64,000 nt of DNA from positions 62,001-126,000 of the IMG/VR virus record IMGVR_UViG_3300028394_000036. One strand, written 5' to 3'. Each line of letters begins with the position of its first letter. The first letter of the stretch is position 1. Shown one piece after another: positions 30,896 to 39,866 of this stretch. This DNA is from a virus. A program made the position numbers and the translations under genes. A model generated the notes under the pieces. It saw only the letters and a program-made list of their open reading frames with translations. It was not told the origin of the DNA and did no database searches.

Positions 30896-33562
30896 TCAAT
30901 TATCTGAAACTAATAACCTTTTTTCTAATTCTTCTATTCTTTCCAAAAGATATTTTATTAATAAACTATGATACGCAGTTATTTGATCGGTATTAACAAC
31001 AAGTTGAGTATCTTTCGGTGAAATAAATCCGTCATTATCTACTGTTTCTTCTAATCCTGTTTTTGGAACAGCACCGACCATGTGCTCAAATCCTGTTTTT
31101 ATAAGTTGTTGAGCAGAATATCCTGTTTTTATTCCCTTATCTATTTCATCTTTCCATGTAAATTGAATTGAATCAACTTCGTTAATGAATCTAATTGCAT
31201 CTGCTAATTTAATTTTACCAATTATATTTTTAAGTCTTTCATCCGACGTTGCATTAAATTCAGATGCTTGAATACGAGCAGTTGCAGTTAATGAATATGG
31301 ATTTGTTCCAGAAGAAACTCCAGTTGATGTTGATGGAGAAAAACCTCCTATATATGAATAATATGCATATGCATATGTTGCATTAACACTACCAGTTATA
31401 GTTACATAATCGAATAAACCAGATCCAGTAAATGAACCTGTAAATGAACCGGTTGCGGTTGTAAGTTTAGAACCACTAGCATACACAACCAAATCAATAC
31501 CATCCCATTTTAAGTAAGAACTACTTATAGAACCACTATTACCGATTAACACAGTAGAATTACTTCCAACCGCATTAAACTTAAATGAGTCTGGATTAGA
31601 ACGGAATTCAAATCTGGAACCACTTTGATTAATCATCTGTACCGTTGCTTGTGGATAGCTAACACTTGAGTATGGATTTCCTTGCGTTATACTCCAACCA
31701 TAATTTGAAGCAGTTAGTGGATAAAGTGTTGCCCATTCTATTCCTTTGTATCCGTAAGAACTTATATAAGAACCAGATTTTGAACCTGATATATTACCGT
31801 ATAATTCTATACCACTTGAAGAATATGGTGCAACAAATGTAGAACCAGTAATTATATTATTATCACCAACAATGTATTGATTTCCACCCTCAATAAATAT
31901 ATTATTTACAGGCGAATCTATATTAGCCTCTTTGTAATCGTCATTAAAATACTTTATTACAAAATCCCAATATTCAGATTTATGATTTTGGTCAATCGGA
32001 ACATATAATGTAGTTCTATTTGGTGTAAATCCCCTATCTATAACTTCTTCAACTCGTATATTCTGCAATATAATTCCTTCACTTATAAGGAATTTTAGTA
32101 TTCCATTGCCATTATTAGCGGTATAAATTGGAATTGAAAAGTTTGATACAAAAGCAGAAAAATCATCGGTCGAAGTATCAACTCCCCCCAAATATTTTCC
32201 ATACTCAGTATCGGCAAAAGTTGCACTACCACTCATATAAACATTTAATGTAGGAGTAGTTGTTATTTCTTTATCTATTAAATAATCAAATTTTAATAAG
32301 TACAATGTGTCATTGTATAGATTAAAAGCACTACTTCCAGTCTGTTCTAACATAATATACTGACTTGATGATAGTTCAGTTGCAGTAGTTATTGTTATAC
32401 CACTAAATAAATTAGAAGAATAAAAAAATTTAGAAGCAGTTGGTGCAGAATTAATTGATGTTACATTCCAATAATCAATTGCAGATTTAGTTACCGATGT
32501 CTGAATACCCGCTCTTGTGAGATTTGTATAGTCTTTAAATTCACCTACATTGAAATCTATAAAATCCGATGAACTATCTATTAAAATATTATTTAGATTT
32601 ACTCTATAATCATATAAAGTCTTATAATCAGATGCAGGATTTATTTTGCTCTTCCCCATCACTTTTATTCTTGAAACATATCCAGTAGATGGTGTGAGAC
32701 CATCTATATCGATTTTAATATAATTTTTTATATTTTGTGTTACGTTTCTATCAGTTGATGATTTGTAGTAATTTAGAAGATACGGTTGATTATATGATTC
32801 AATTATATCATAATGTACACCGCTTTGTCCATAAACAACAGGACGAGAATCCAACTCCATCTGTGATGGTAGTTTCACAGAAACAACACTAGCACTATAA
32901 CTAAAACTATTAGTCGATTCTGTTATATTAGGAAGATGAGTATTTGATAGATTAGGAAAAGATAAAATACCATTTTCAAAATCTTTAGAAAATGATTGAG
33001 AAGTACAAAACAGAATATTTTTTCCATCCAAATACTGAAATGCAGCACTACCACTTACTATAATATTTTTATCAGAAGTAAATTTTTCTTCAAGTATAGA
33101 ATATTTTCTTTCACTCAATGATACGACTGGCTTGTATGTGTATATTATATCATTTCTATTCGGAGCGAGTAAATTTACATCAAGTTTATGAGTATAACGT
33201 ACTAATTTATTTTTATCCAATTTAAAGGCGTTTTTACGTGTACCAATAAAAGTTATAGTACATTCACCTACGCTAACATCTTGATACACATATGCAGAAA
33301 TTACATTAGATCCATTTATTTCCGCATAATATAAATTAGAATGATAGATGGTATTTCCGGAAGAATCTAAAATTTCAATTTCTATTGGATTTTCAGTTGA
33401 TAATGTTTTAAAGTTTGGGTTGTATTTTATTATATTTTTACCAGCTGTAAAATAGCTTGGAGTATATGTTATATTAAAAAATGTAGGAGAATTCAATTCA
33501 ATATCCTCGTAAGATACAGGTATTGCAATCAAACTTTTCTTTAATCTTTTATAATATATCAT
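30896..33562 (-). CDS. Tail fibre/spike with C-terminal S74 chaperone
   Basis: An 888-aa protein. The first 600 residues hold beta-rich domains without recognisable motif, followed by a short glycine/serine shaft (TGSFTGSFTGSGLFDY near 730). The last 110 residues are a peptidase S74 intramolecular chaperone: ATSDERLKNIIGKIKLADAI with the catalytic Ser of SDERLKN, then FTWKDEIDKGIKTGYSAQQL and a final coiled helix LLIKYLLERIEELEKRLL. The chaperone trimerises the fibre and then cuts itself off. The N-terminus (YYKRLKKSLIAIPVSYEDIE) may link it to the baseplate. It is the first of the fibre series after the DNA-processing genes. Confidence 0.88.
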   Translation of the reverse strand: MIYYKRLKKSLIAIPVSYEDIELNSPTFFNITYTPSYFTAGKNIIKYNPNFKTLSTENPIEIEILDSSGNTIYHSNLYYAEINGSNVISAYVYQDVSVGECTITFIGTRKNAFKLDKNKLVRYTHKLDVNLLAPNRNDIIYTYKPVVSLSERKYSILEEKFTSDKNIIVSGSAAFQYLDGKNILFCTSQSFSKDFENGILSFPNLSNTHLPNITESTNSFSYSASVVSVKLPSQMELDSRPVVYGQSGVHYDIIESYNQPYLLNYYKSSTDRNVTQNIKNYIKIDIDGLTPSTGYVSRIKVMGKSKINPASDYKTLYDYRVNLNNILIDSSSDFIDFNVGEFKDYTNLTRAGIQTSVTKSAIDYWNVTSINSAPTASKFFYSSNLFSGITITTATELSSSQYIMLEQTGSSAFNLYNDTLYLLKFDYLIDKEITTTPTLNVYMSGSATFADTEYGKYLGGVDTSTDDFSAFVSNFSIPIYTANNGNGILKFLISEGIILQNIRVEEVIDRGFTPNRTTLYVPIDQNHKSEYWDFVIKYFNDDYKEANIDSPVNNIFIEGGNQYIVGDNNIITGSTFVAPYSSSGIELYGNISGSKSGSYISSYGYKGIEWATLYPLTASNYGWSITQGNPYSSVSYPQATVQMINQSGSRFEFRSNPDSFKFNAVGSNSTVLIGNSGSISSSYLKWDGIDLVVYASGSKLTTATGSFTGSFTGSGLFDYVTITGSVNATYAYAYYSYIGGFSPSTSTGVSSGTNPYSLTATARIQASEFNATSDERLKNIIGKIKLADAIRFINEVDSIQFTWKDEIDKGIKTGYSAQQLIKTGFEHMVGAVPKTGLEETVDNDGFISPKDTQLVVNTDQITAYHSLLIKYLLERIEELEKRLLVSDN

Positions 33563-33571
33563 TTTTTTGTA

Positions 33572-36500
33572 CTACCAATTTATTTTTGAAAATCCATTCT
33601 CTTTCTTAATTTCTATCTGACTATCCACCATATCCCTAACAACATCAATATGGGATATTAGAATAACGAAATCAAACTGAGTTTTAAGATACTCTAAAAA
33701 CATAGAGAAACTCATTAAAACGCCAGAATCTAATGTTCCCAAACCTTCATCAATTGCTATAAAGTTTGGTCTTGGTAAAGAACAGACATTTATAAGTGCC
33801 GCTCTAATTGCTATAGATGAAATAAATTTTTCCATTCCACTAGTTAATTCAAGTGGCCAGAAGTTATCATCATCATACACTATATAAGTATTAATACTCT
33901 TACCATCTGTCTCAAAAATCACTTGAAAATCAACGATTTGAGATAAAATATTATTTGTTTCCGCTTGTATCTTCGGTAAAGCGTCACCTATGAGTGCGTA
34001 CGGAATACCGTTTCTATTTACACATTTCAAATAATAATCATAAGCGAGATATTCTGTTTCAAGTTCTTTTAATTTCTGAATCGATTCATTACAATCGTTT
34101 ATAATTCTTTCTTGTACTTTAATATCACCACTATAATCTATAATCTTTCCTTCAATTTGCTTTAACTCTTTAGTAAACATTAATTTAGAATTCTTAGAAT
34201 CTTCTATAATTTCCATCAGTAAGGAATTTGTTTTAATAGATTCTTCATTTTCTTTATATTTTAATATTCTATTTTGAACATTTACCAAATCTTCTTCAAA
34301 TCCTTTCAATGTTTCTTTATTACTATAAATATTTTTTTCTAAATTAAATACCGTTTTTTGATGAAAATGTTGATCGTTTTCTGACTTCTGTAATCTGTCT
34401 AGTTCAGTATAAACATTAGAATTTTTCTTGAATTCTTTTTCAAGTCCTTCAATTTCAGCAAGTAAATCATTTTTATCTTTATTTAATCCAATTAAACTTG
34501 ATTCTGCTTTCTTTGCATCTTGAACAAACACATTACCAAGACAGAATTTACATTTTGGATCGTACTGATGATTCTTTAAATTATTTACTTTATCTTCACA
34601 ATGTTGAATCTGAAGTCTTATATTTCTCAAATCGGATTCATTCTTAGAAAGTTTTAACCTAATTTCATCAACCATCTTTCTACGTTCTAACAAATCTTCT
34701 TTGTTGAACTCAGAAAGAATTAGCGTATATCTATCAAGACTTTCATTCGCACCTTTTAATTCATATTCAAGTGATTTCATACCGCGAATAGTTTCATCTA
34801 TTTTTCTATCAATTGAAATTTCTTTTTCTAAAAGTGTTTGTAATGAATTAGGCGATAAATTAGAATCTATTTGTATTAATTTATTTTCATTGTCTCTAAC
34901 TGTACTATTCAACTTTTCTATTTTTTCTTCAATTTCAGATTTTTCCGAATTCAAATTCAATAAAATTGTATTTGCTTCATCACGTTTTGCTTCTGCACTT
35001 AATATCTTTGTTGAATAATCCTGTTTACTAAACTCTTTAATAAGTGTACTTACACTTTTGGAATCATCGTTTGCTATTGTATGTAATTCTTCAAACAATT
35101 CTAAATCTAAAAACTGAGCAAGTAAGTCTTTACGTTCACGCTGTGCCTTATCAATAAAATTAGTATTGTTACCCTGAACAGACATTGCAGTTAAAATAAA
35201 GTCATCGTATGTCCCCAAATACTTTCTAATTATACGATTTGTATCGTCTCTGTCCTCACCATTGAGTGAAACTTTGTTCTCTCCATCTAAGTACCAAAAG
35301 TTCACTACAACCTTCACAGCACCCTTCTTGTCCTTAGTTGCAACCCTTTCAATGAAGTAATTACGTTCACCGATATTAAAACTAAGTTTACAGTTGAAGT
35401 TTTCTTTTTTATTATTCATTACCTGAATTGCTCTGTATGTTCTTGGACATTTATCAAAAATACAATACATAAGAGCGTCTAACACAGAAGATTTTCCACT
35501 TGCATTCGGTGCGAATAAACCATAAACACCATTCATAGAATCAAAGTTTACAGAATTACCTTCACCGTATGAAAACATATTATCAAACTTAAAATAGTTT
35601 GGAGTCCAAATTAAATTTCTAACAACATCACTATCATCAACTTGCTTGTTTACGTTTCTGTTTATTTCATAAATACGTTCTAACAATGCAGTATCAGTTG
35701 GTAACTTATTATTTTTAATGTAATCAGAAATTAATGTGTTCTGATATGCAATATCTCTAATATCACCTAATTTATTGTGTGAAGTATTTCCTGCTTCCGA
35801 TGAACCACCGACTCTTTGTACTTTAACATCAAGAACATTTGCTAATGATTTTATCTCGGTAATGACTTTATGAATGTCCGAATTAGATGTATTAATTGAA
35901 TGTAAGCGTACGTAATTATTTTTTGAAAATTCGTCTGGTAAGTTTTTAATTTTTCCATCTTCAACCTCAATTGTGTGGTAAGTAAAATCATTTTTTATTT
36001 CTACAAACTTCGATGTACCATTGGTTAAATTCCATTCAATTACACCGTGTTTTAAGTCTTCCCCAAAGTTTTGTTGTATAAGTGAACCTGGATAAGCAAA
36101 ACGTTTGTTTGAATCTAAATATTGAAATCTGTGAATATCACCAAAGAATCCATAGTCAAATCCCTCAAATAAATCAATAGTAACATCGGTATTATGTAAC
36201 TTCATACCTGTATCTGTTTCTGCTGCATTAATCGCACCATGATAAAGAACTATTTTCTTTCTACCGTTATCTTCTAAATCCGATGCTTTAATAAAGTTCT
36301 TAGTATCATCGAATACTGAATTTACCACAAAGTCTACGTTACCCATTGGATAAACGCCAGTTTCTTTGAAATAAAATAAATTATTATTGTTATTAAATGA
36401 ATTGAAAATTGGAGTTAAAGAATCCATTCGGTCTTTATTATTCAAGTTGCAATCGTGGTTTCCTGCTATAAAAAAAGTAGTTGCTATCTCAGATAAATTT

Positions 36501-36718
36501 AATAAAAAATTTCTCGTCATTTCTATCAGTTCTGGACTCATATCTGTTTTTGCGTGAACAATATCACCCGCAACATAAATCAAAGTATTTTTATGTTTAC
36601 TAACAGTTTCACGGCAATAATCGTATAATCTATTAAATACTATTTCATATTCTTCATGGCGTTTATAATTTCTAATATGTACATCAGCTATGTGTATAAC
36701 TCTATGTAAGTTAAGCAT
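33572..36718 (-). CDS. Fused Mre11-Rad50 (gp47-gp46) recombination nuclease
   Basis: A 1048-aa single polypeptide. Residues 1-340 are an Mre11/SbcD nuclease: IADVHIRNYKR (D12, H14), YVAGDIVH, IAGNHDCN, then VLYHGAI and FFGDIHRFQY, giving the metal ligands in order. Residues 375-1048 are a Rad50/SbcC ATPase: Walker A APNASGKSSVLDAL near 404, long coiled coils around a zinc hook PKCKFCLGN near 719, signature ELTSGMEKFISS near 954 and Walker B PNFIAIDEGLGTLDSG near 984. In T4 these are two proteins that resect DNA ends for recombination-dependent replication. All catalytic motifs of both are kept. It overlaps the primase end by 8 nt and has AAAGGA upstream. Confidence 0.95.
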   Translation of the reverse strand: MLNLHRVIHIADVHIRNYKRHEEYEIVFNRLYDYCRETVSKHKNTLIYVAGDIVHAKTDMSPELIEMTRNFLLNLSEIATTFFIAGNHDCNLNNKDRMDSLTPIFNSFNNNNNLFYFKETGVYPMGNVDFVVNSVFDDTKNFIKASDLEDNGRKKIVLYHGAINAAETDTGMKLHNTDVTIDLFEGFDYGFFGDIHRFQYLDSNKRFAYPGSLIQQNFGEDLKHGVIEWNLTNGTSKFVEIKNDFTYHTIEVEDGKIKNLPDEFSKNNYVRLHSINTSNSDIHKVITEIKSLANVLDVKVQRVGGSSEAGNTSHNKLGDIRDIAYQNTLISDYIKNNKLPTDTALLERIYEINRNVNKQVDDSDVVRNLIWTPNYFKFDNMFSYGEGNSVNFDSMNGVYGLFAPNASGKSSVLDALMYCIFDKCPRTYRAIQVMNNKKENFNCKLSFNIGERNYFIERVATKDKKGAVKVVVNFWYLDGENKVSLNGEDRDDTNRIIRKYLGTYDDFILTAMSVQGNNTNFIDKAQRERKDLLAQFLDLELFEELHTIANDDSKSVSTLIKEFSKQDYSTKILSAEAKRDEANTILLNLNSEKSEIEEKIEKLNSTVRDNENKLIQIDSNLSPNSLQTLLEKEISIDRKIDETIRGMKSLEYELKGANESLDRYTLILSEFNKEDLLERRKMVDEIRLKLSKNESDLRNIRLQIQHCEDKVNNLKNHQYDPKCKFCLGNVFVQDAKKAESSLIGLNKDKNDLLAEIEGLEKEFKKNSNVYTELDRLQKSENDQHFHQKTVFNLEKNIYSNKETLKGFEEDLVNVQNRILKYKENEESIKTNSLLMEIIEDSKNSKLMFTKELKQIEGKIIDYSGDIKVQERIINDCNESIQKLKELETEYLAYDYYLKCVNRNGIPYALIGDALPKIQAETNNILSQIVDFQVIFETDGKSINTYIVYDDDNFWPLELTSGMEKFISSIAIRAALINVCSLPRPNFIAIDEGLGTLDSGVLMSFSMFLEYLKTQFDFVILISHIDVVRDMVDSQIEIKKENGFSKINW

Positions 36719-37667
36719 TCAAAATCCTTTGTTTAATAATATCGTATGTATCGGTCTTCTTACTGTTACTCTTGATTAAAGTAAATGCGTTGAATCCAAC
36801 TTCGTTTACATCTTTTTCTTCTAAATTTACAATGTAAACATTTATTCCATTTCTAACTAAATAACTTGAAATGTTTAATGCATCTTTTCTTGCATCATTA
36901 TCCAAAGCAACAATTACTTTCGGTGGTTTACGTAGTAATATTTTCTCTTTCAATAAGTTTGACATTAGTTTGCCGAAAAGTGGTATAGTGTTATATCTGG
37001 CACTAATTGCGTCAAACACACCCTCGACTAAAGTTATTGGTTCATTCCAATTAATAAATGAATCAAAACCAATAACGTCTTTACTCCATTTTGGATTTTT
37101 ATATTTTAATGTATCTTCTTCAAAAATAGAACGAGAAACAAAAAAATTCAAATTGAAATTATCATCATACGATGGAACGATTATTCTACCAGAGTAAGAA
37201 CCATTTGGGCAATAACCAATATCATATCTAATCATATCGGTTCTACTGATTCCTCGTTTTTTCAAATAATTTATTGCCTGCTTTAACTGCATTTTAGTTT
37301 GTATGTCTTTTATTTTGCCGTATTCATACAAACGAATAGTTTCCGATGGAATACTCAACTGAATTTCTTTTGTTTGATTTTGGTCAGGAACATAAAGTTT
37401 TCTAATCTTTATAATTTTATCCAAATCAGTATAGTAAGACCTATCGACTTTTAATTTTTTGAATAGTGATGATATATTTCTACCCTTAGCGTTACTCACC
37501 CAACAATGCCATACATTTTGTCCATCGTTAGATGCACTTAAATCTATTTCTAATTTTGGTTTGTAATGGGAAATGAACGGAGAGAAAAAAGAGTAGTTAT
37601 TGCCAGAAGTTTTGCGTCCTTTACCAAGAACTTTTTCTAACAAATTGAGTAAATCATAATTTATCAT
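36711..37667 (-). CDS. DnaG-type primase with TOPRIM and degenerate zinc finger
   Basis: A 318-aa primase-like protein. The zinc-finger region is recognisable by layout (FFSPFISHYKPKLEIDLSAS then NVWHCWVSNAKGRNIS) but only one of the usual metal-binding Cys remains. The catalytic core has YLKKRGISRTDMIRYDIGYC (RNA polymerase basic region), SGRIIVPSYD, and the TOPRIM residues in LVEGVFDAISA (near 212) and IVALDNDARKDA (near 250). It would make primers for lagging-strand synthesis, as T4 gp61 does with a helicase that is not in this window. No helicase domain is fused. An inverted repeat lies upstream. Confidence 0.88.
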   Translation of the reverse strand: MINYDLLNLLEKVLGKGRKTSGNNYSFFSPFISHYKPKLEIDLSASNDGQNVWHCWVSNAKGRNISSLFKKLKVDRSYYTDLDKIIKIRKLYVPDQNQTKEIQLSIPSETIRLYEYGKIKDIQTKMQLKQAINYLKKRGISRTDMIRYDIGYCPNGSYSGRIIVPSYDDNFNLNFFVSRSIFEEDTLKYKNPKWSKDVIGFDSFINWNEPITLVEGVFDAISARYNTIPLFGKLMSNLLKEKILLRKPPKVIVALDNDARKDALNISSYLVRNGINVYIVNLEEKDVNEVGFNAFTLIKSNSKKTDTYDIIKQRILNA

Positions 37668-37696
37668 AACAACACTTTTTTATAGAATAGTTTATA

Positions 37697-37721
37697 TCAC
37701 AAATATAATAAAAATTTGTGA
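37697..37721 (-). promoter_or_regulatory. Inverted repeat upstream of primase gene
   Basis: TCACAAAT (37697-37704) and ATTTGTGA (37714-37721) form a perfect 8-bp inverted repeat with a 9-nt AT-only spacer, in the 57-bp gap between the endonuclease stop and the primase start. No T-run follows on the minus strand, so it is more like an operator or attenuating hairpin than a terminator. Confidence 0.5.
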
Positions 37722-37724
37722 CAA

Positions 37725-38132
37725 TTACAAACACTCATCCAACCATTCTTTTGGAATATCTTTCTTTGCCCACTTCCAACCTTTTTTATCACAATACTGA
37801 GCGTATGTGGTTTTACTTCCTTTGTATAACTTTGCATTTGGATTTTGAAATACAAATCGAATATCTATTTCTGAATACTGTTCAAATATTAAATCAAACT
37901 TTAATCTGTCAGTTTTTACCCAGCGACCTTTTGATTCAATATAAAGTTTATCACCTGTTTTCTTATTAAGAATAAAATCAGGAGTGTAGTTGTGTTTTGT
38001 TGCTGGTTGTATATAGGATATTTTATCCGTTTCATAACCAAATTCTTTTTTCGATTCTTGAAGTGAATCATTTATATTGTCTTCCAATCCACTTCTAAAA
38101 CCATTCTTTATTGCTACGGCATTTCTTTTCAT
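37725..38132 (-). CDS. T7 endonuclease I-like Holliday junction resolvase
   Basis: A 135-aa nuclease. NGFRSGLEDNI supplies the N-terminal acidic residue (E17), YTPDFIL supplies D52, and YIESKGRW supplies E66 and K68. This matches the spacing of E20, D55, E65 and K67 in T7 endonuclease I, a branched-DNA resolvase. The C-terminus (FVFQNPNAKLYKGSKTTYAQ, then CDKKGWKWAKKD) is also like the family. It would resolve branched DNA before packaging. T4 uses an unrelated enzyme (gp49), so this is a replacement within a T4-type genome. Its ATG overlaps the stop of the preceding gene as TAATG. Confidence 0.9.
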   Translation of the reverse strand: MKRNAVAIKNGFRSGLEDNINDSLQESKKEFGYETDKISYIQPATKHNYTPDFILNKKTGDKLYIESKGRWVKTDRLKFDLIFEQYSEIDIRFVFQNPNAKLYKGSKTTYAQYCDKKGWKWAKKDIPKEWLDECL

Positions 38133-39865
38133 TACATATCAAATCGTACAATAATATTCATATCAACATCTTTTCTTTTCTTTATTGGATTAGCCAGTTT
38201 AGCAAGAGCAACCAATTCGTTATTATCGGTATAAAGGCCAATTGTTGTAATATAAGGAGTGAAATATGATCCGGTAACGTAATCTTCAACATATATAGAT
38301 TCACTATCTTTATCTTTTCTAATAGAAGGATTCTGTGTAAAATTAAATTCAGATTTTCTTATTTTACAAATAATTTCAGATTGATAAAAAGTAGTTGTTC
38401 CTCTGAATTCGCCATCAAACCCATATGTATCGTTAGAATAATCAAGATTTCCAGTTTGTCCCATTAATGAATTTTTATATTTTGGTCTTGGATCCGATAC
38501 AACAACAAGTCCTTTTTTATAAAAAATATTACCAACTCGTGAAGTCTGATATGCATACCCATTTTGTAAGCTATTATTTGCAAGATAGCCAATTTCGTCT
38601 GCTGTTATAACTCTATTATATACACGTATCTCATCTAAAGAACCAGAAAAAGCAAAAGTATCTATACCGTTTCCACCCATGTAAAAATTATGAGTGTTCT
38701 GTATATTTCTTGTTATTTTACTATACTTGGATGCGTTTAATGAACCATCAACCCAAATTTGTAAATAACTTGCACTTTTTTGACAAACAACATGATGCCA
38801 AGAACGAGTTGCTAAAACACTTGATGTTAATTCACTTGTTTCTAATGCAGATGATTGTTTAAAGACTAATTTATACGGAGACGCAGAATTAGTATTTGTT
38901 ATTGCAATATCAAACGGATAACGATCAATTGATTTCGTAACATCTTTATTAGTATAAATTAGCCGTGTTTCATCTAATGTATCTATGTTTACAATTCTAT
39001 TTTTACTAAACAAAGAATTATATGTATTGATGTTATTAGACTGACTTATTGGTACATTTATCCAAAAACTAAAAGCAAAGTTTTTATCTTTACCAAAATT
39101 GAAATTTTTATGATTTTTTACTTCAAAATAGCCACCATCTAAAGCAACGGATACTCCACTTGACTGTGATGTGTCTGTTGTTGGTATTCCTGGTTGATAT
39201 GAGATTTTTTTAGGATATATAATATCTATATCATTTCTCAACGGGGAAGCATCTAGCAGATAATCTACATTTTTATTTCTAAAATAATAATCTCTATATT
39301 TTTCGTTAAATCCAACATACAATGAAAGGTAGCCATTATCAATGAATTTAGTTTCATCAAATGTTGTATCTCTTAAATTACCATAGCCATCATCGACCAA
39401 TGTATACTGATAAATAGAAGAAGTACTTTGGTTAGTTATTCTAAATGAGTTTTTTTGTATTCCTTCACCAAACACTTTCATCGGAATAGTCATCATAGAA
39501 CCAGATTCAGATAAATCGGTAAATGTATTGTAGTCTGTTATATTAGTTGGTAGTTTATTTTTATCATAATCAGTATAATAATTATGGTCCAAGTAATACC
39601 ATAGAACTTTTGGGTCAATACTTTGTGACACATAATGATTTTCGTATAATGAAGAAGAAATGTTCAGTATTCTTCCAATATATTTATGATTCTCTGGATA
39701 TAATACACGATAAACTTTTATACCCAACTTACTATACAAATAGGCAGAATTATCTAATGTATTTATTTTCCAAAATTTATTTGATTCAAATGGCGTAACC
39801 GTATAGTCCCCTCGCTTTAAGGACTTATTACATATACTTAAAATATTTCCAGTTTGGAATAGCAT
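38132..39865 (-). CDS. LamG-domain structural protein, paralogue A
   Basis: A 577-aa protein. Residues about 240-430 form a LamG/concanavalin-like domain: GGYFEVKNHKNFNFGKDKNF, FAFSFWINVPI, and near its end FSGSLDEIRVYNRVITADEI. This fold often binds sugars. The last 55 residues (SYFTPYITTIGLYTDNNELV then ALAKLANPIKKRKDVDMN) are the C-terminal module shared by four other proteins upstream. The N-terminal 200 residues have no recognised domain. It is the last of the five in transcription order. I read it as a tail or baseplate peripheral protein whose C-end docks on a common partner. Confidence 0.75.
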   Translation of the reverse strand: MLFQTGNILSICNKSLKRGDYTVTPFESNKFWKINTLDNSAYLYSKLGIKVYRVLYPENHKYIGRILNISSSLYENHYVSQSIDPKVLWYYLDHNYYTDYDKNKLPTNITDYNTFTDLSESGSMMTIPMKVFGEGIQKNSFRITNQSTSSIYQYTLVDDGYGNLRDTTFDETKFIDNGYLSLYVGFNEKYRDYYFRNKNVDYLLDASPLRNDIDIIYPKKISYQPGIPTTDTSQSSGVSVALDGGYFEVKNHKNFNFGKDKNFAFSFWINVPISQSNNINTYNSLFSKNRIVNIDTLDETRLIYTNKDVTKSIDRYPFDIAITNTNSASPYKLVFKQSSALETSELTSSVLATRSWHHVVCQKSASYLQIWVDGSLNASKYSKITRNIQNTHNFYMGGNGIDTFAFSGSLDEIRVYNRVITADEIGYLANNSLQNGYAYQTSRVGNIFYKKGLVVVSDPRPKYKNSLMGQTGNLDYSNDTYGFDGEFRGTTTFYQSEIICKIRKSEFNFTQNPSIRKDKDSESIYVEDYVTGSYFTPYITTIGLYTDNNELVALAKLANPIKKRKDVDMNIIVRFDM

Positions 39866-39866
39866 A

